14,242 nt of DNA from NCBI GenBank assembly GCA_946480525.1, contig CAMLLA010000060.1, positions 1 through 14,242 of the forward strand. The letters are read 5' to 3'. The position numbers were made by a program, and so were the translations under genes. Origin of the DNA: an uncultured Asticcacaulis sp. (GTDB lineage: Bacteria > Pseudomonadota > Alphaproteobacteria > Caulobacterales > Caulobacteraceae). How positions within the stretch are numbered: position 1 is the stretch's first letter; each line of letters opens with the position of its first letter. Below are positions 1 through 7,195 of this stretch, one piece after another. Below the pieces are notes generated by a model. The model worked only from the letters and a program-made list of their open reading frames with translations. It ran no database searches and was not told the origin of the DNA.

Positions 1-120
1 GGCGGCGGCCTGGTCGCGCAGCACCTCAAGATCGCGTACGCTGATGCCGGTGCGATCGGACAGTTCGACGATCGACAGACGCTTTTTTGCAAGGACTTCG
101 GCGAGTCTTATCCTGATCAT
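1..120 (-). CDS. XRE-family HTH regulator, YozG-like (partial, C-terminus off window)
   Basis: Forty codons read from the ATG at 120 to the left edge without a stop. The protein starts MIRIRLAEVLAKKRLSIVEL and continues through SDRTGISVRDLEVLR. This is the helix 1 - turn - recognition helix pattern of the short Cro/CI regulators of the YozG type (usually about 65-80 aa), so roughly half is visible. The ATG overlaps the stop of the upstream DUF2975 gene by 4 bp (ATGA), which implies one transcript and translational coupling. DUF2975 membrane protein plus small XRE regulator is a recurrent pair in bacteria. The regulator presumably binds DNA in the cytoplasm; its targets and the function of the pair are not established. 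Confidence 0.8.
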   Translation of the reverse strand, partial: MIRIRLAEVLAKKRLSIVELSDRTGISVRDLEVLRDQAAA

Positions 121-638
121 ATGGTTAAGTCCGCCTCTTTACGCAGTCTGGCGCCTTCCTTGAAGACCTCGGCCAGCACAAAGACGACCAGCACCGAGAA
201 CCACGCGGTGACAGCGCGAAGCCCGTAGAAGGGTTCGAACTTGAGATCGAACATGTTTTCGGCGACGAAACGCGCAACATAGCCAAACAGCTCAAGCCCG
301 GCGAGGCCAAAACCAATCCAGCGCAGGCGCAGCGTATTGTCTGGATGAAAGACGTCGCCTTCGGCAAGCGTCGCCAGCACCTGTCGTGTCCAGTGCATGA
401 CCAGCACATAGCCGCCCAGCGAAATGCTGAAGGCCAGCAGAATAACCGCCTGGGATGCCGCTGGCAGATGGGTAGCGATGTTCAGCGGCCGCGCGACTTC
501 CGTGGCGAGATTGGGCACGATCAGCAGCCCCAAGGCCGCCAGAACGGTGACCGCCACCACGACGTAAAGACCGTAATAGACGACATCGAGCGCCGTCTTG
601 AGGAGGCTGGAGATCGAGCGCGGGCCTAGAAAGCGCAT
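117..638 (-). CDS. DUF2975 family membrane protein
   Basis: A 173-aa inner-membrane protein with four hydrophobic helices at about residues 18-42, 62-82, 105-123 and 141-160. Two stretches fit DUF2975: GDVFHPDNTLRLR between helices 2 and 3, and the C-terminal FKEGARLRKEADLTI. The reading frame stays open upstream for another ~177 codons, but that part is antisense to rdgB and not hydrophobic, so I start at the ATG at 638 (GGGA 8 nt upstream). A GTG at 656 is an alternative. The stop overlaps the ATG of the HTH gene by 4 bp. It is divergent from rdgB, sharing the 639-780 intergenic region. The function of the family is unknown; pairing with a YozG-like regulator suggests membrane-linked sensing or regulation, which is inference. 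Confidence 0.82.
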   Translation of the reverse strand: MRFLGPRSISSLLKTALDVVYYGLYVVVAVTVLAALGLLIVPNLATEVARPLNIATHLPAASQAVILLAFSISLGGYVLVMHWTRQVLATLAEGDVFHPDNTLRLRWIGFGLAGLELFGYVARFVAENMFDLKFEPFYGLRAVTAWFSVLVVFVLAEVFKEGARLRKEADLTI

Positions 639-780
639 GGCGAGGGTCCCATTCACCGCCGTAAGATGACGACGGTCCTTGATAAACGTTACGCTGTTGT
701 TTCTCACACGTCGCGCTCGTCGCACAACACCCTTTTCATTTGCGGCAGTCAGGGTAAAAAGCGCGGCAAAAGGAACACGC

Positions 781-1392
781 ATGCCCCTGTCTCTCATTTC
801 CGGCCAAAAACTGATCGCCGCCACACACAATCCCGGCAAGGCGGTGGAAATCGCCAGCCTCCTGGGCGGCCGTTTCGAAATTGTCACCGCCGGCAGCCTG
901 AACCTACCGGAACCCGACGAAACAGAAATGAGCTTTGTCGGCAATGCGATTCTCAAGGCCCGCCACGCGGCCATGAAGGCGGGAGTTGTCGCCCTGGCCG
1001 ATGATTCCGGCCTGAGCATCGCAGCACTTAACGGAGAACCCGGTGTGTTCAGCGCGCGCTGGGCTGGACCCGACAAGGACTTCGTCCGCGCCGCCGAAGT
1101 GATCGAACACAAGCTGCGCATAGCGCGTGAAGCGCAAGGCGACGCGTTCAATCGCAAGGCCTGGTTCACCTGTGCACTGGCCGTCGCCTGGCCGCAAGGC
1201 CATGCGGTCGTGTTCGAAGGCCGGATCGACGGCGAAATCGTCGCTCCGCGCGGCGATATGGGCTTCGGCTACGACCCGATCTTCCAGCCTGACGGTTACG
1301 GCACGACCTTCGCCGAAATGACCGCCGAGGCCAAGGATGCCATCAGCCATCGTCACCGCGCGTTCGAACAGCTTAGGACGGCATTGTTGTGA
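781..1392 (+). CDS. rdgB: RdgB/HAM1 family XTP/dITP pyrophosphatase
   Basis: A 203-aa cytoplasmic enzyme that hydrolyses dITP, dXTP and ITP to the monophosphate and pyrophosphate, keeping deaminated purines out of DNA and RNA. Visible family motifs are the substrate-binding T-H-N-x-x-K-x-x-E near the N-terminus (T15, N17, K20, E23), the metal/catalytic ADDSGL block (D74-D75) with following LNGEPGVFSARWAG, the GFGYDPIF block, and SHR near the C-terminus (S189-H190-R191). The length is normal for the family. The ATG at 781 is preceded by AAGGA at a spacing of about 7 nt; the open frame extends upstream to 679 but that stretch lacks family similarity. It is followed by hemW, a neighbour pairing common in proteobacteria. 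Confidence 0.96.
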   Translation: MPLSLISGQKLIAATHNPGKAVEIASLLGGRFEIVTAGSLNLPEPDETEMSFVGNAILKARHAAMKAGVVALADDSGLSIAALNGEPGVFSARWAGPDKDFVRAAEVIEHKLRIAREAQGDAFNRKAWFTCALAVAWPQGHAVVFEGRIDGEIVAPRGDMGFGYDPIFQPDGYGTTFAEMTAEAKDAISHRHRAFEQLRTALL

Positions 1393-1410
1393 AACGCTGT
1401 CTCCAAAGTC

Positions 1411-1436
1411 CCCCCTCCCCTTTCAAGGGGAGAGGG
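1411..1436. repeat. GC-rich palindromic intergenic repeat (REP-like), first hairpin
   Basis: A run of C-rich then G-rich sequence just after the rdgB stop folds into a hairpin: CCCCCTCCCCT (1411-1421) pairs with AGGGGAGAGGG (1426-1436) with one mismatch. It continues into GTTAGGGTGAGGGG. This looks like the dispersed CCCTCTCC/GGGTTAGGGTGAGGGG intergenic repeats found in many proteobacterial genomes. No T-run follows, so it is not a standard intrinsic terminator, though it could protect the rdgB mRNA 3' end. Confidence 0.7.
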
Positions 1437-1511
1437 TTAGGGTGAGGGGTCCGCCAGCAGCAAATGCAGGTGGCGCCAACCCCTCTTCCGGCCAGGCAAG
1501 CCTGCCCGCCG

Positions 1512-1531
1512 TCTCCCCTCAGGTGGGGAGA
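1512..1531 (+). promoter_or_regulatory. Hairpin enclosing the hemW Shine-Dalgarno sequence
   Basis: TCTCCCC (1512-1518) is perfectly complementary to GGGGAGA (1525-1531) with a 6-nt loop. The right arm contains GGGGAG, the only good ribosome binding site for the hemW ATG at 1538 (spacing 7). The hairpin seems to be the second part of the intergenic repeat that starts at 1411. Base pairing would hide the ribosome binding site, so translation of hemW may depend on hairpin opening or on coupling to rdgB translation. Confidence 0.5.
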
Positions 1532-1537
1532 AGGGAA

Positions 1538-2656
1538 ATGGTCAGCCTCTACGTTCACTGGCCGTACTGTTCGCGCATCTGTCCCTATTGCGATTTCAAC
1601 GTCACGCGCGATCGCGGCCAGTCGAGCCAGCGTACCCTGTTCGACGCTATCCTCGCCGACCTCAAAACCCAGGCGGCCATGACCGGTCGGCGCCGGCTGG
1701 CCAGCATCTTCTTCGGTGGCGGCACGCCATCCCTGCTGCCGCCGGAGTGGGTGGCCGAACTGATTGCCGCCGCGCGCGGCCTGTTTGGCGGCGGCGACAT
1801 CGAGATCACCCTCGAAGCCAACCCGACCGACGCCGAAATCGGCCGTTATGAGGGTTTCCGCAACGCCGGGATCAATCGCCTGTCGCTCGGGGTCCAGTCG
1901 CTGGATGACGCGGCCCTGAAATTCCTTGGTCGCAACCATTCCGCCGCCGAGGCCATCCGCGGCATTGAGACAGCGCAGATGGTCTTCGGCCGTGTGTCGC
2001 TAGACCTGATCTATGCCCTGCCGGAGCAAACCCTGGCGGCATGGAAGACGGAGCTTGAAGCCGCCATAGGTCTCGGTGTCGAACATATTTCGCCCTATCA
2101 GCTGACTATCGAGCCGGCAACGGCGTTTGGCCGCGCCGTCCGCCGCAAACAATGGTCGCCGCCCCGCGACGATCTGGCCGAAGCCTTTTATTTTGAGACC
2201 CAGGCGACACTGGAAGGACATGGCTTCGAAGCCTATGAGGTTTCCAACCACGCCAACGCAGTGGCCGCCCGGTCGGCTCACAATGTCCTGATCTGGGAAG
2301 GCGTCGACTATATCGGCATCGGCCCCGGCGCCCATGGCCGCCTCACACGCGCCGGTCATCGCCATGCCACGACCGCACTTAGTGACCTGAAAGCCTATAT
2401 TGCCCGTGTCGCGACGACCGGCGCCGGTCACGACATCGAAGCCCTTTCCGCCCTGGAGGCCGAGGAGGAAGCGACCATGCTCGGCCTGCGCCTGTCGGAT
2501 GGACTCGACCTCAGGCGCACACCCTCGCTCGATCTGGCAACGCGCGCAGCGCCACTCATTAATGACGGGTTCATGGCGCTTGACGGCCATCGCCTGCGCG
2601 CTACGCCAAAGGGCCGCGTCCTCCTCGACCGCCTTCTGATGGAATTGCTGGCATAA
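1538..2656 (+). CDS. hemW: HemW, radical SAM heme chaperone
   Basis: A 372-aa cytoplasmic [4Fe-4S] radical SAM protein of the HemN-like family, involved in heme trafficking and insertion into respiratory proteins rather than coproporphyrinogen oxidation. The cluster motif CxxxCxxC lies in YCSRICPYC (C11, C15, C18). FFGGGTPSLL (GGGTPS 60-65) is the SAM-binding block, ITLEANPTD and GINRLSLGVQSLDD follow, and the HemN C-terminal domain carries EAYEVSNHA. The motif described for HemW heme binding, HNxxYW, appears here as HNVLIW (248-253), so the aromatic tyrosine is isoleucine. The start is the ATG at 1538 with GGGGAG 7 nt upstream; the longer open frame back to 1337 overlaps rdgB and is not HemW-like. 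It lies 145 bp after rdgB with no terminator between, so co-transcription is plausible. Confidence 0.94.
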   Translation: MVSLYVHWPYCSRICPYCDFNVTRDRGQSSQRTLFDAILADLKTQAAMTGRRRLASIFFGGGTPSLLPPEWVAELIAAARGLFGGGDIEITLEANPTDAEIGRYEGFRNAGINRLSLGVQSLDDAALKFLGRNHSAAEAIRGIETAQMVFGRVSLDLIYALPEQTLAAWKTELEAAIGLGVEHISPYQLTIEPATAFGRAVRRKQWSPPRDDLAEAFYFETQATLEGHGFEAYEVSNHANAVAARSAHNVLIWEGVDYIGIGPGAHGRLTRAGHRHATTALSDLKAYIARVATTGAGHDIEALSALEAEEEATMLGLRLSDGLDLRRTPSLDLATRAAPLINDGFMALDGHRLRATPKGRVLLDRLLMELLA

Positions 2657-2776
2657 CAGCGTCTGTGCCTATTTTGCCGCACCGCACAATAACCGGGGTT
2701 CGCTACGGCAATAATCGTTGACCCAGGTGGTGAAGCCTGCTGAAAGCCCCGTCCTTTCCGAAACTGAGGTATTCAG

Positions 2777-3301
2777 ATGCTTAAGATTGCTACCATTTCC
2801 GCCGTCGCTCTGCTCGCCACCTTCGCAGGTGCAGCACAAGCCCAGGACGCCGGCAAGTATTATGTTGAAGGCGGCTACGCCAATATCGATTTCAATGGCG
2901 AGAACTTCGGTACCGCCAACTTCGGCGCGGGCGTCAAGTTCAACAAGTACTTCGGCGCTGAAGCCAACGCGGCTTTCGGCATTTCCGACCAATCCTACAC
3001 CGACCAGGGCGTCACGGTCGACGTGAAGGTCGACAACGTCGTCGCCGCCTACCTGGTTGGCTCCTATCCCGTGTCGGCCAATGTCGAGATTCTGGGTCGT
3101 ATCGGCTACCTGCGCGGTGAGCTGAGCTTCGAGTCCGGCAACACCGAGGTTTCGGTCGATGACAATGCCTTCGCCGCCGGCGTTGGCGTTCGCTACTTCC
3201 CGAACGGTGGCGTTCATGGCGTTCGCGCCGACTTCACGCGCGCCGACTTTGACGGCAGCGACATCGACCAGCTGTCGATCTCCTACGTCCGCCGCTTCTA
3301 A
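2777..3301 (+). CDS. Outer membrane beta-barrel protein (OmpA/OmpX-like small porin)
   Basis: A 174-aa exported protein. Residues 1-22 form a clear Sec signal peptide with cleavage predicted after AQA (AAQA|QDAG). The mature 152 aa alternates short amphipathic strands, starting KYYVEGGYANIDF and ending ISYVRRF; the terminal phenylalanine is the BAM-complex recognition signature of outer-membrane barrels. Length and pattern fit an eight-stranded barrel of the OmpA-TM/OmpX-like type. The ATG at 2777 has GAGG 7 nt upstream. It is a single-gene unit: 120 bp of non-coding DNA precedes it (TTGACC at 2718 is a possible -35 without a good -10) and a strong terminator follows. Ligand and role cannot be read from sequence; probably structural or envelope-related. 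Confidence 0.88.
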   Translation: MLKIATISAVALLATFAGAAQAQDAGKYYVEGGYANIDFNGENFGTANFGAGVKFNKYFGAEANAAFGISDQSYTDQGVTVDVKVDNVVAAYLVGSYPVSANVEILGRIGYLRGELSFESGNTEVSVDDNAFAAGVGVRYFPNGGVHGVRADFTRADFDGSDIDQLSISYVRRF

Positions 3302-3320
3302 GCCGCGTTATCGTTGATGA

Positions 3321-3356
3321 AAGCGCCGCCCTTCGTGACCGGAGGGCGGCGCTTTT
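3321..3356 (+). terminator. Rho-independent terminator of the outer membrane protein gene
   Basis: A perfect 12-bp GC-rich stem, AAGCGCCGCCCT (3321-3332) with AGGGCGGCGCTT (3343-3354), a 10-nt loop, and a TTTT tract. It lies 20 bp after the stop codon and 35 bp before rsmI, separating the two units. Confidence 0.93.
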
Positions 3357-3390
3357 GCGTTTTGGGCACGAAGTCTGCTAATCACGTCGA

Positions 3391-4257
3391 ATGGAATCCC
3401 TGTTCGCCCCGCCACCCCGTCCCGTCACGCCCGGCCTCTACATTATCGCCACGCCGATCGGGAATTTGCGCGACATAACCTTGCGTGCGCTCGACGTGCT
3501 GCGCGCCGCCGATGTTGTCCTGGCCGAAGACACCCGCGTCGCCGGCAAGCTTTTGTCTGCCTACGATATCAAGAAGCCGCTGCTGCGCTATGATGATCAC
3601 GCCGGCCCTCAGGTTCTGCCGCAGATCATCGAACGGCTGCGTGCCGGGCACATAGTGGCGCAAATATCGGATGCCGGCACACCGCTGATTTCCGACCCCG
3701 GCTTCCGGCTGGTCGAAGTCGCGCGTGAAACCGGCGCCAACGTCCATCCCATTCCCGGCGCGTCGTCGGTACTGGCCGCGCTGTGCCTGGCAGGCCTGCC
3801 GACCGACCGCTTCATGTTCGCCGGATTTTTGCCAAACAAGTCGGCCGCCCGCCGCACGGCGCTGGGTGAGGTCGCCTCGATCGCTTCGACGCTGATCTTT
3901 TTCGAGACCGGGCCTCGCCTGCACGACTCGCTTGTCGACATGGCCGAAGTGCTGGGTGATCGCCAGGCCTGCGTCTGCCGCGAATTGACCAAGCTTTACG
4001 AAAGCGCCTATCACGGACGCCTGAGTGATCTGGTCAATGATCCGCATCTGGCCGAACCGAAAGGCGAGATCGTTATCGTCATAGCGCCGCCATCGCAGGA
4101 AAAGCCGTCGGCGGATAATCTCGAAGACGCGCTGAAGCTGGCGCTCGAGCAATTTTCCCCATCGGACGCCGCACAGCAGCTGGCGCAGATGTTCGGCCTG
4201 CCGCGGAAAGTGATCTACCAGAAGGCGCTGGAGATGAAGGGCCGCGATCGTGGATAG
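3391..4257 (+). CDS. rsmI: RsmI, 16S rRNA (cytidine(1402)-2'-O)-methyltransferase
   Basis: A 288-aa SAM-dependent tetrapyrrole-methylase-fold enzyme that 2'-O-methylates C1402 in the decoding centre of 16S rRNA. Family blocks are all present: LYIIATPIGNLRDITLRAL (16-34), EDTR (46-49), SDAGTPLISDPG (93-104), PIPGASSVLAAL, the FLP block in the middle, FFETGPRL, CRELTKLYE and the PKGEIVIVI end of the catalytic domain. The C-terminal PRKVIYQKALEM segment is the usual small helical tail. Length is typical. The ATG at 3391 follows the terminator of the preceding gene, so a promoter must lie in the short gap. The stop overlaps the start of yraN by 8 bp, a common rsmI-yraN arrangement. Confidence 0.97.
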   Translation: MESLFAPPPRPVTPGLYIIATPIGNLRDITLRALDVLRAADVVLAEDTRVAGKLLSAYDIKKPLLRYDDHAGPQVLPQIIERLRAGHIVAQISDAGTPLISDPGFRLVEVARETGANVHPIPGASSVLAALCLAGLPTDRFMFAGFLPNKSAARRTALGEVASIASTLIFFETGPRLHDSLVDMAEVLGDRQACVCRELTKLYESAYHGRLSDLVNDPHLAEPKGEIVIVIAPPSQEKPSADNLEDALKLALEQFSPSDAAQQLAQMFGLPRKVIYQKALEMKGRDRG

Positions 4258-4627
4258 GGCCACGACGGGCTCCAAGGCACGCAAACGCGGCCATCTGCTC
4301 GAATATGTCGCCCTGATCCACCTGATGCTGAAGGGGTATCGCATCCTGGGGTTCCGCCTGAAAACGCCTCGCGGCGAAATCGATATCCTGGCCCAAAAAG
4401 GAAAGCGGCTGGCTGTCGTCGAAGTCAAAAGCCGCATGACGGCGGAGGCCGCGGTCGAGTCGGTATCCGTATTCCAGCAGGACCGGCTATGGGAAGCCGG
4501 TCTGGCCCTGCAGGCCCGCAAGCCGCAACTGGCAAAACTCGACCTCAATATAGACCTCTATACGCTGGTGCCTGGACGGTGGCCGCGCCACGCAGTCAAC
4601 GCCTTTGAGAAAATCGAACGCTTTTAA
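4250..4627 (+). CDS. yraN: YraN family protein (UPF0102, endonuclease-fold)
   Basis: A 125-aa protein of the UPF0102 family, which has a restriction-endonuclease-like fold. The signature is visible: GHLLEYVALIHLMLKGYRIL at the N-terminus, then RGEIDIL (41-47), then VVEVKSR with E58 and K60, giving the E/D-ExK set of a metal-dependent nuclease site (E43, D45, E58, K60). The start is a GTG at 4250 inside the end of rsmI (8-bp overlap); no in-frame ATG occurs before the conserved part. It is translationally coupled to rsmI. The cellular role is unresolved; the family has been linked to DNA processing and recombination. No terminator is seen in the 137 bp before gshB. Confidence 0.93.
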   Translation: MDRATTGSKARKRGHLLEYVALIHLMLKGYRILGFRLKTPRGEIDILAQKGKRLAVVEVKSRMTAEAAVESVSVFQQDRLWEAGLALQARKPQLAKLDLNIDLYTLVPGRWPRHAVNAFEKIERF

Positions 4628-4764
4628 CGCTTGCCAGCAGCAGTACGCACTCACATATGAGCGTCTCTTAGCGTTCAATCGCCACGCGGGCTTTCCTCGC
4701 ATTGGCTCGGGCGCGCGGTCGCGCTTGCCTAGCTGCAAGCAGCTTGGAAACGAGGGTAAAACAC

Positions 4765-5712
4765 ATGGCTTTACGCGTCGCCGTCCAGATGGACCCGATC
4801 GAGCGCATCAATATCGCTGCGGACACCACCTTCCTGCTGATGATGGCGGCGCAGCGGCGCGGGCATGAGCTATGGGTCTATGAGCCCGGTCACCTCAGCC
4901 AGGACACCGGCCGCGTCTTTGCCCGCGCCCGCAAGGCAAGCTTGCGTGACGTCAAGGGCGATCACGTCACGCTCGGCGACTATGAGCACCTGGATCTGCA
5001 CGACGATATCGACGTCATCCTGATGCGCCAGGACCCGCCGTTCGATGTCGCCTATATCACGGCTACCTATCTGCTCGAAGCCGTCCATCCGAAAACCCTG
5101 GTCGTCAATGATCCGCGTTCGGTCCGCGACGCCCCGGAAAAGCTTCTGGCGACACGGTTCGAAGGCCTGCAACCACCGACCCTGATCTCAGCCGATCCGG
5201 TGGCGCTCAACGACTTCTTCGCAAAGCATGGCGACTGCATCCTGAAGCCCCTGCACGGCGCCGCCGGCAATGGCATAGTCAAGTTGAAGGCCGGCGACCG
5301 CAACCTGGACGCCCTGATCGAGATCATGGCCAGCATCAGCCGCGAACCCGTCGTGCTGCAGAAATTCATTCCGGCGGTCAGCGCCGGTGACAAGCGCATC
5401 ATCCTGATCGACGGGGAAATCGCCGGCGGCATCAACCGCGTGCCGGAAGAGGGCGCCGTGCGCTCCAACCTGCGCGTCGGCGGCCGTGCCGAGCCCCTGG
5501 TCCTGACGGATCGCGACCGCGAGATCTGCGAACGGCTGAAACCCGTTCTCAAGGAACGCGGCCTGATGTTCGTCGGCATCGACGTCATCGGCGACTACCT
5601 GACGGAAATCAACGTCACCTCGCCCACGGGCGCCGTGCAACTGAAAGCATTCGAAGGAATCGATGCCGGTGACCTATTATGGGATTGCATCGAGGCCAAA
5701 CGGGAGTCATAA
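4765..5712 (+). CDS. gshB: Glutathione synthetase
   Basis: A 315-aa ATP-grasp ligase that joins gamma-glutamylcysteine and glycine to make glutathione, the second step of the pathway in the cytoplasm. The start [20 protein letters not shown] is the typical N-terminus. [14 protein letters not shown] is the flexible glycine-rich ATP loop (family form is usually KPLDGMGG), and [15 protein letters not shown] C-terminal block (I282-G289) carries metal/ATP ligands. Length equals the E. coli enzyme within one residue. The ATG at 4765 has GAGGG about 8 nt upstream, preferred over an upstream in-frame TTG at 4702. A small palindrome, AGCTGCAAGCAGCT (4731-4744), sits just before the ribosome binding site; its meaning is unclear. 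Confidence 0.96.
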   Translation: MALRVAVQMDPIERINIAADTTFLLMMAAQRRGHELWVYEPGHLSQDTGRVFARARKASLRDVKGDHVTLGDYEHLDLHDDIDVILMRQDPPFDVAYITATYLLEAVHPKTLVVNDPRSVRDAPEKLLATRFEGLQPPTLISADPVALNDFFAKHGDCILKPLHGAAGNGIVKLKAGDRNLDALIEIMASISREPVVLQKFIPAVSAGDKRIILIDGEIAGGINRVPEEGAVRSNLRVGGRAEPLVLTDRDREICERLKPVLKERGLMFVGIDVIGDYLTEINVTSPTGAVQLKAFEGIDAGDLLWDCIEAKRES

Positions 5713-5820
5713 GGCTCCCTCTCCGACCCCTGATAAAGAGGCGGCCGGTGCTTTCATTTACTTCCGGGTTCTGACCTCCGCGTGGATGCTTCCCACGGGG
5801 ATGTACGTTATTGCGCTTTT

Positions 5821-5835
5821 GTTCGAACTTTGTTC
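5821..5835 (+). promoter_or_regulatory. LexA (SOS) box upstream of comM
   Basis: GTTC (5821-5824), seven bases, GTTC (5832-5835) exactly fits the alphaproteobacterial LexA operator GTTC-N7-GTTC. It lies 64 bp before the comM start in the 186-bp gap after gshB. LexA control of comM is expected from what I recall of alphaproteobacterial SOS regulons, so I read this as a real operator. No clear -35/-10 pair could be fixed around it. Confidence 0.75.
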
Positions 5836-5898
5836 TTGCTTTGTCTATTTCCCTGACCTAGGGTGTGGATAATTTTCCGGGTGAGAGCGGGGACATTC

Positions 5899-6831
5899 AT
5901 GCCAGGGCGCGTGACAACAATTGCGTTCGACGGGGCGGAGGCGCGCCGCGTCGATGCCGAGGTCGTTCTGACGGGCGGACATGTCGGTTTTCAGGTCGTC
6001 GGCCTTGGCGACAAGGCCGTTGCCGAAAGCAAGGAACGCGTGCGCGGCGCCTTTGCCGGTATAGGGCTGGGTCTGCCGGGCAAACGTATCGTCGCCAACC
6101 TGTCGCCTGCCGACCTGCCCAAGGAGGGCACCCACTACGACCTGCCGATTGCGCTGGCGCTGATGATCGTCATGGGCATCATTCCCCAGGACGCGCTTGA
6201 CGGCTATGTCTGCGTCGGCGAGCTGAAGCTGGACGGCCAGATCGCGGCCATCAGTGGCGCCCTGCCCGCCGCCATAGCGGCCAGCGGTTTCGGCATGGGC
6301 CTGGTCTGTCCGCACGACAACGGCCCGGAAGCGGCATGGGCCGGCGATAGCGTCGATATTCTGGCGCCCAGGTCACTGGTGGCCCTGATAAACCACTTCA
6401 AGGGACTGGCCATTCTGGAACGCCCGGTTCAGGGCACGTTCCGTGACGCCAGCCATGTTTACGACCTGCGCGAGGTCAAAGGCCAGGAAGTGCCCAAACG
6501 TGCCCTGGAAGTGGCCGCGGCGGGTGGACACAATCTGCTGTTCGTAGGTCCTCCCGGATCGGGCAAATCCATGCTGGCTCAGCGATTGCCGGGCATATTG
6601 CCCGCAATGAACTCCAGGGAACTACTGGAAACATCCCAGATCTGGTCGATGGCGGGACTGATCGCCAAGGGTGAGCTGACGCGCGATCGGCCGTTTCGCA
6701 ATCCACACCATTCCGCTTCGATGGCGGCGCTGACTGGCGGTGGCGCCCGCGCCCGGCCGGGTGAGGTGTCGCTGGCGCACAACGGCGTGCTGTTCCTGGA
6801 CGAGTTGCCGGAATTCTCCGGTATTATGTAG
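5899..6831 (+). pseudogene. comM: comM (Mg-chelatase-like AAA+ helicase), truncated by insertion
   Basis: The first 310 codons of ComM/YifB, a hexameric AAA+ branch-migration helicase that helps incorporate DNA during natural transformation; intact proteins are about 500-515 aa. The N-terminal ChlI-like domain is complete (VTTIAFDGAEARRV, VVGLGDKAVAESKERVR, NLSPADLPKEGTHYDLPIAL). The ATPase domain keeps Walker A GPPGSGKS (217-224), PFRNPHHSAS and Walker B VLFLDELPEF (297-306). Homology stops at S307/G308 and a TAG follows three codons later. Sensor 1, arginine finger and the C-terminal domain are missing, so it cannot be a working ATPase. The ATG at 5899 (GGGGA 6 nt upstream) is preferred over 5863. 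No remnant of the 3' half is in the window, pointing to a large insertion rather than a small IS. Confidence 0.92.
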
Positions 6832-6962
6832 CAAACGCACCAAGCGGACGGGAGCTGCAAGATGTGCCTCACTATGGAGGTCCTACCGCGTTAAACTAAA
6901 TCGCTCGACTAGGCGTGTTCCCGGTAGATGGTTAGTATCTCAGGAAGTACCATCCGCAATGC

Positions 6963-6981
6963 ATGACTCTCGAAGAGTCAT
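6963..6981. repeat. Perfect inverted repeat, 8-bp arms with 3-nt loop (hairpin 1)
   Basis: ATGACTCT (6963-6970) and AGAGTCAT (6974-6981) are exact reverse complements around CGA. The hexamer GACTCT or its complement recurs at 6984-6989 and 7059-7064. It may be a protein-binding or terminal site of the inserted element; no T-run follows, so it is not a terminator. Confidence 0.6.
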
Positions 6982-7017
6982 AGAGAGTCTATTTTGCTTC
7001 GAGGCACTACATATTCC

Positions 7018-7036
7018 AGTTAATGTTTCATTAACT
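7018..7036. repeat. Perfect inverted repeat, 8-bp arms with 3-nt loop (hairpin 2)
   Basis: AGTTAATG (7018-7025) and CATTAACT (7029-7036) are exact reverse complements around TTT. It has the same geometry (8-3-8) as the hairpin 55 bp to the left but a different sequence. Likely a recognition site rather than a terminator. Confidence 0.55.
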
Positions 7037-7105
7037 ACAAAATATAGACCTGCCTCTTGACTCTGAGGGCGAAAGTGCGTCACCTTCTACACGCCGAGCG
7101 AGTCC

Positions 7106-7145
7106 AAATAAAAAGGCCGCAAGGGTGTATCAGACCCATGCGACC
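7106..7145 (-). terminator. Minus-strand terminator (end of putative small RNA)
   Basis: Read on the minus strand, GGTCGCATGGGT (7145-7134) pairs with ACCCTTGCGGCC (7126-7115) with two mismatches and a 7-nt loop, followed by TTTTTATTT (7114-7106). This is a typical intrinsic terminator layout in an otherwise gene-free stretch. Confidence 0.6.
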
Positions 7146-7189
7146 TGGATGAAGTCGGCTTACCTGACTAGGCTTGACGAAATCAACGC
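7106..7189 (-). ncRNA. Putative ~85-nt small RNA
   Basis: Inferred from three elements in the right order on the minus strand: a TTGACA-N17-GATGAT promoter, no usable reading frame (the early start codons hit stops within a few codons), and a terminator-like hairpin followed by TTTTTATTT. It lies upstream of, and divergent from, the 43-aa gene at 7269. It is not a recognised RNA family. The ends are estimates, and the sequence could instead be a structured leader or a remnant. Confidence 0.38.
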
Positions 7190-7195
7190 ACCCGA

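Noticed and set aside
237..252. GAAC-N8-GAAC near the DUF2975 gene as a LexA box
   Set aside because: The spacing is 8, not 7, and the site lies inside a coding region.
639..1169. N-terminal extension of the DUF2975 frame
   Set aside because: The open frame continues 177 codons upstream but is antisense to rdgB, is not hydrophobic and has no family similarity; a GC-rich shadow.
1337..1537. Upstream extension of the hemW frame
   Set aside because: It overlaps rdgB and the intergenic repeat; the well-placed ribosome binding site and the HemW N-terminus fit the ATG at 1538.
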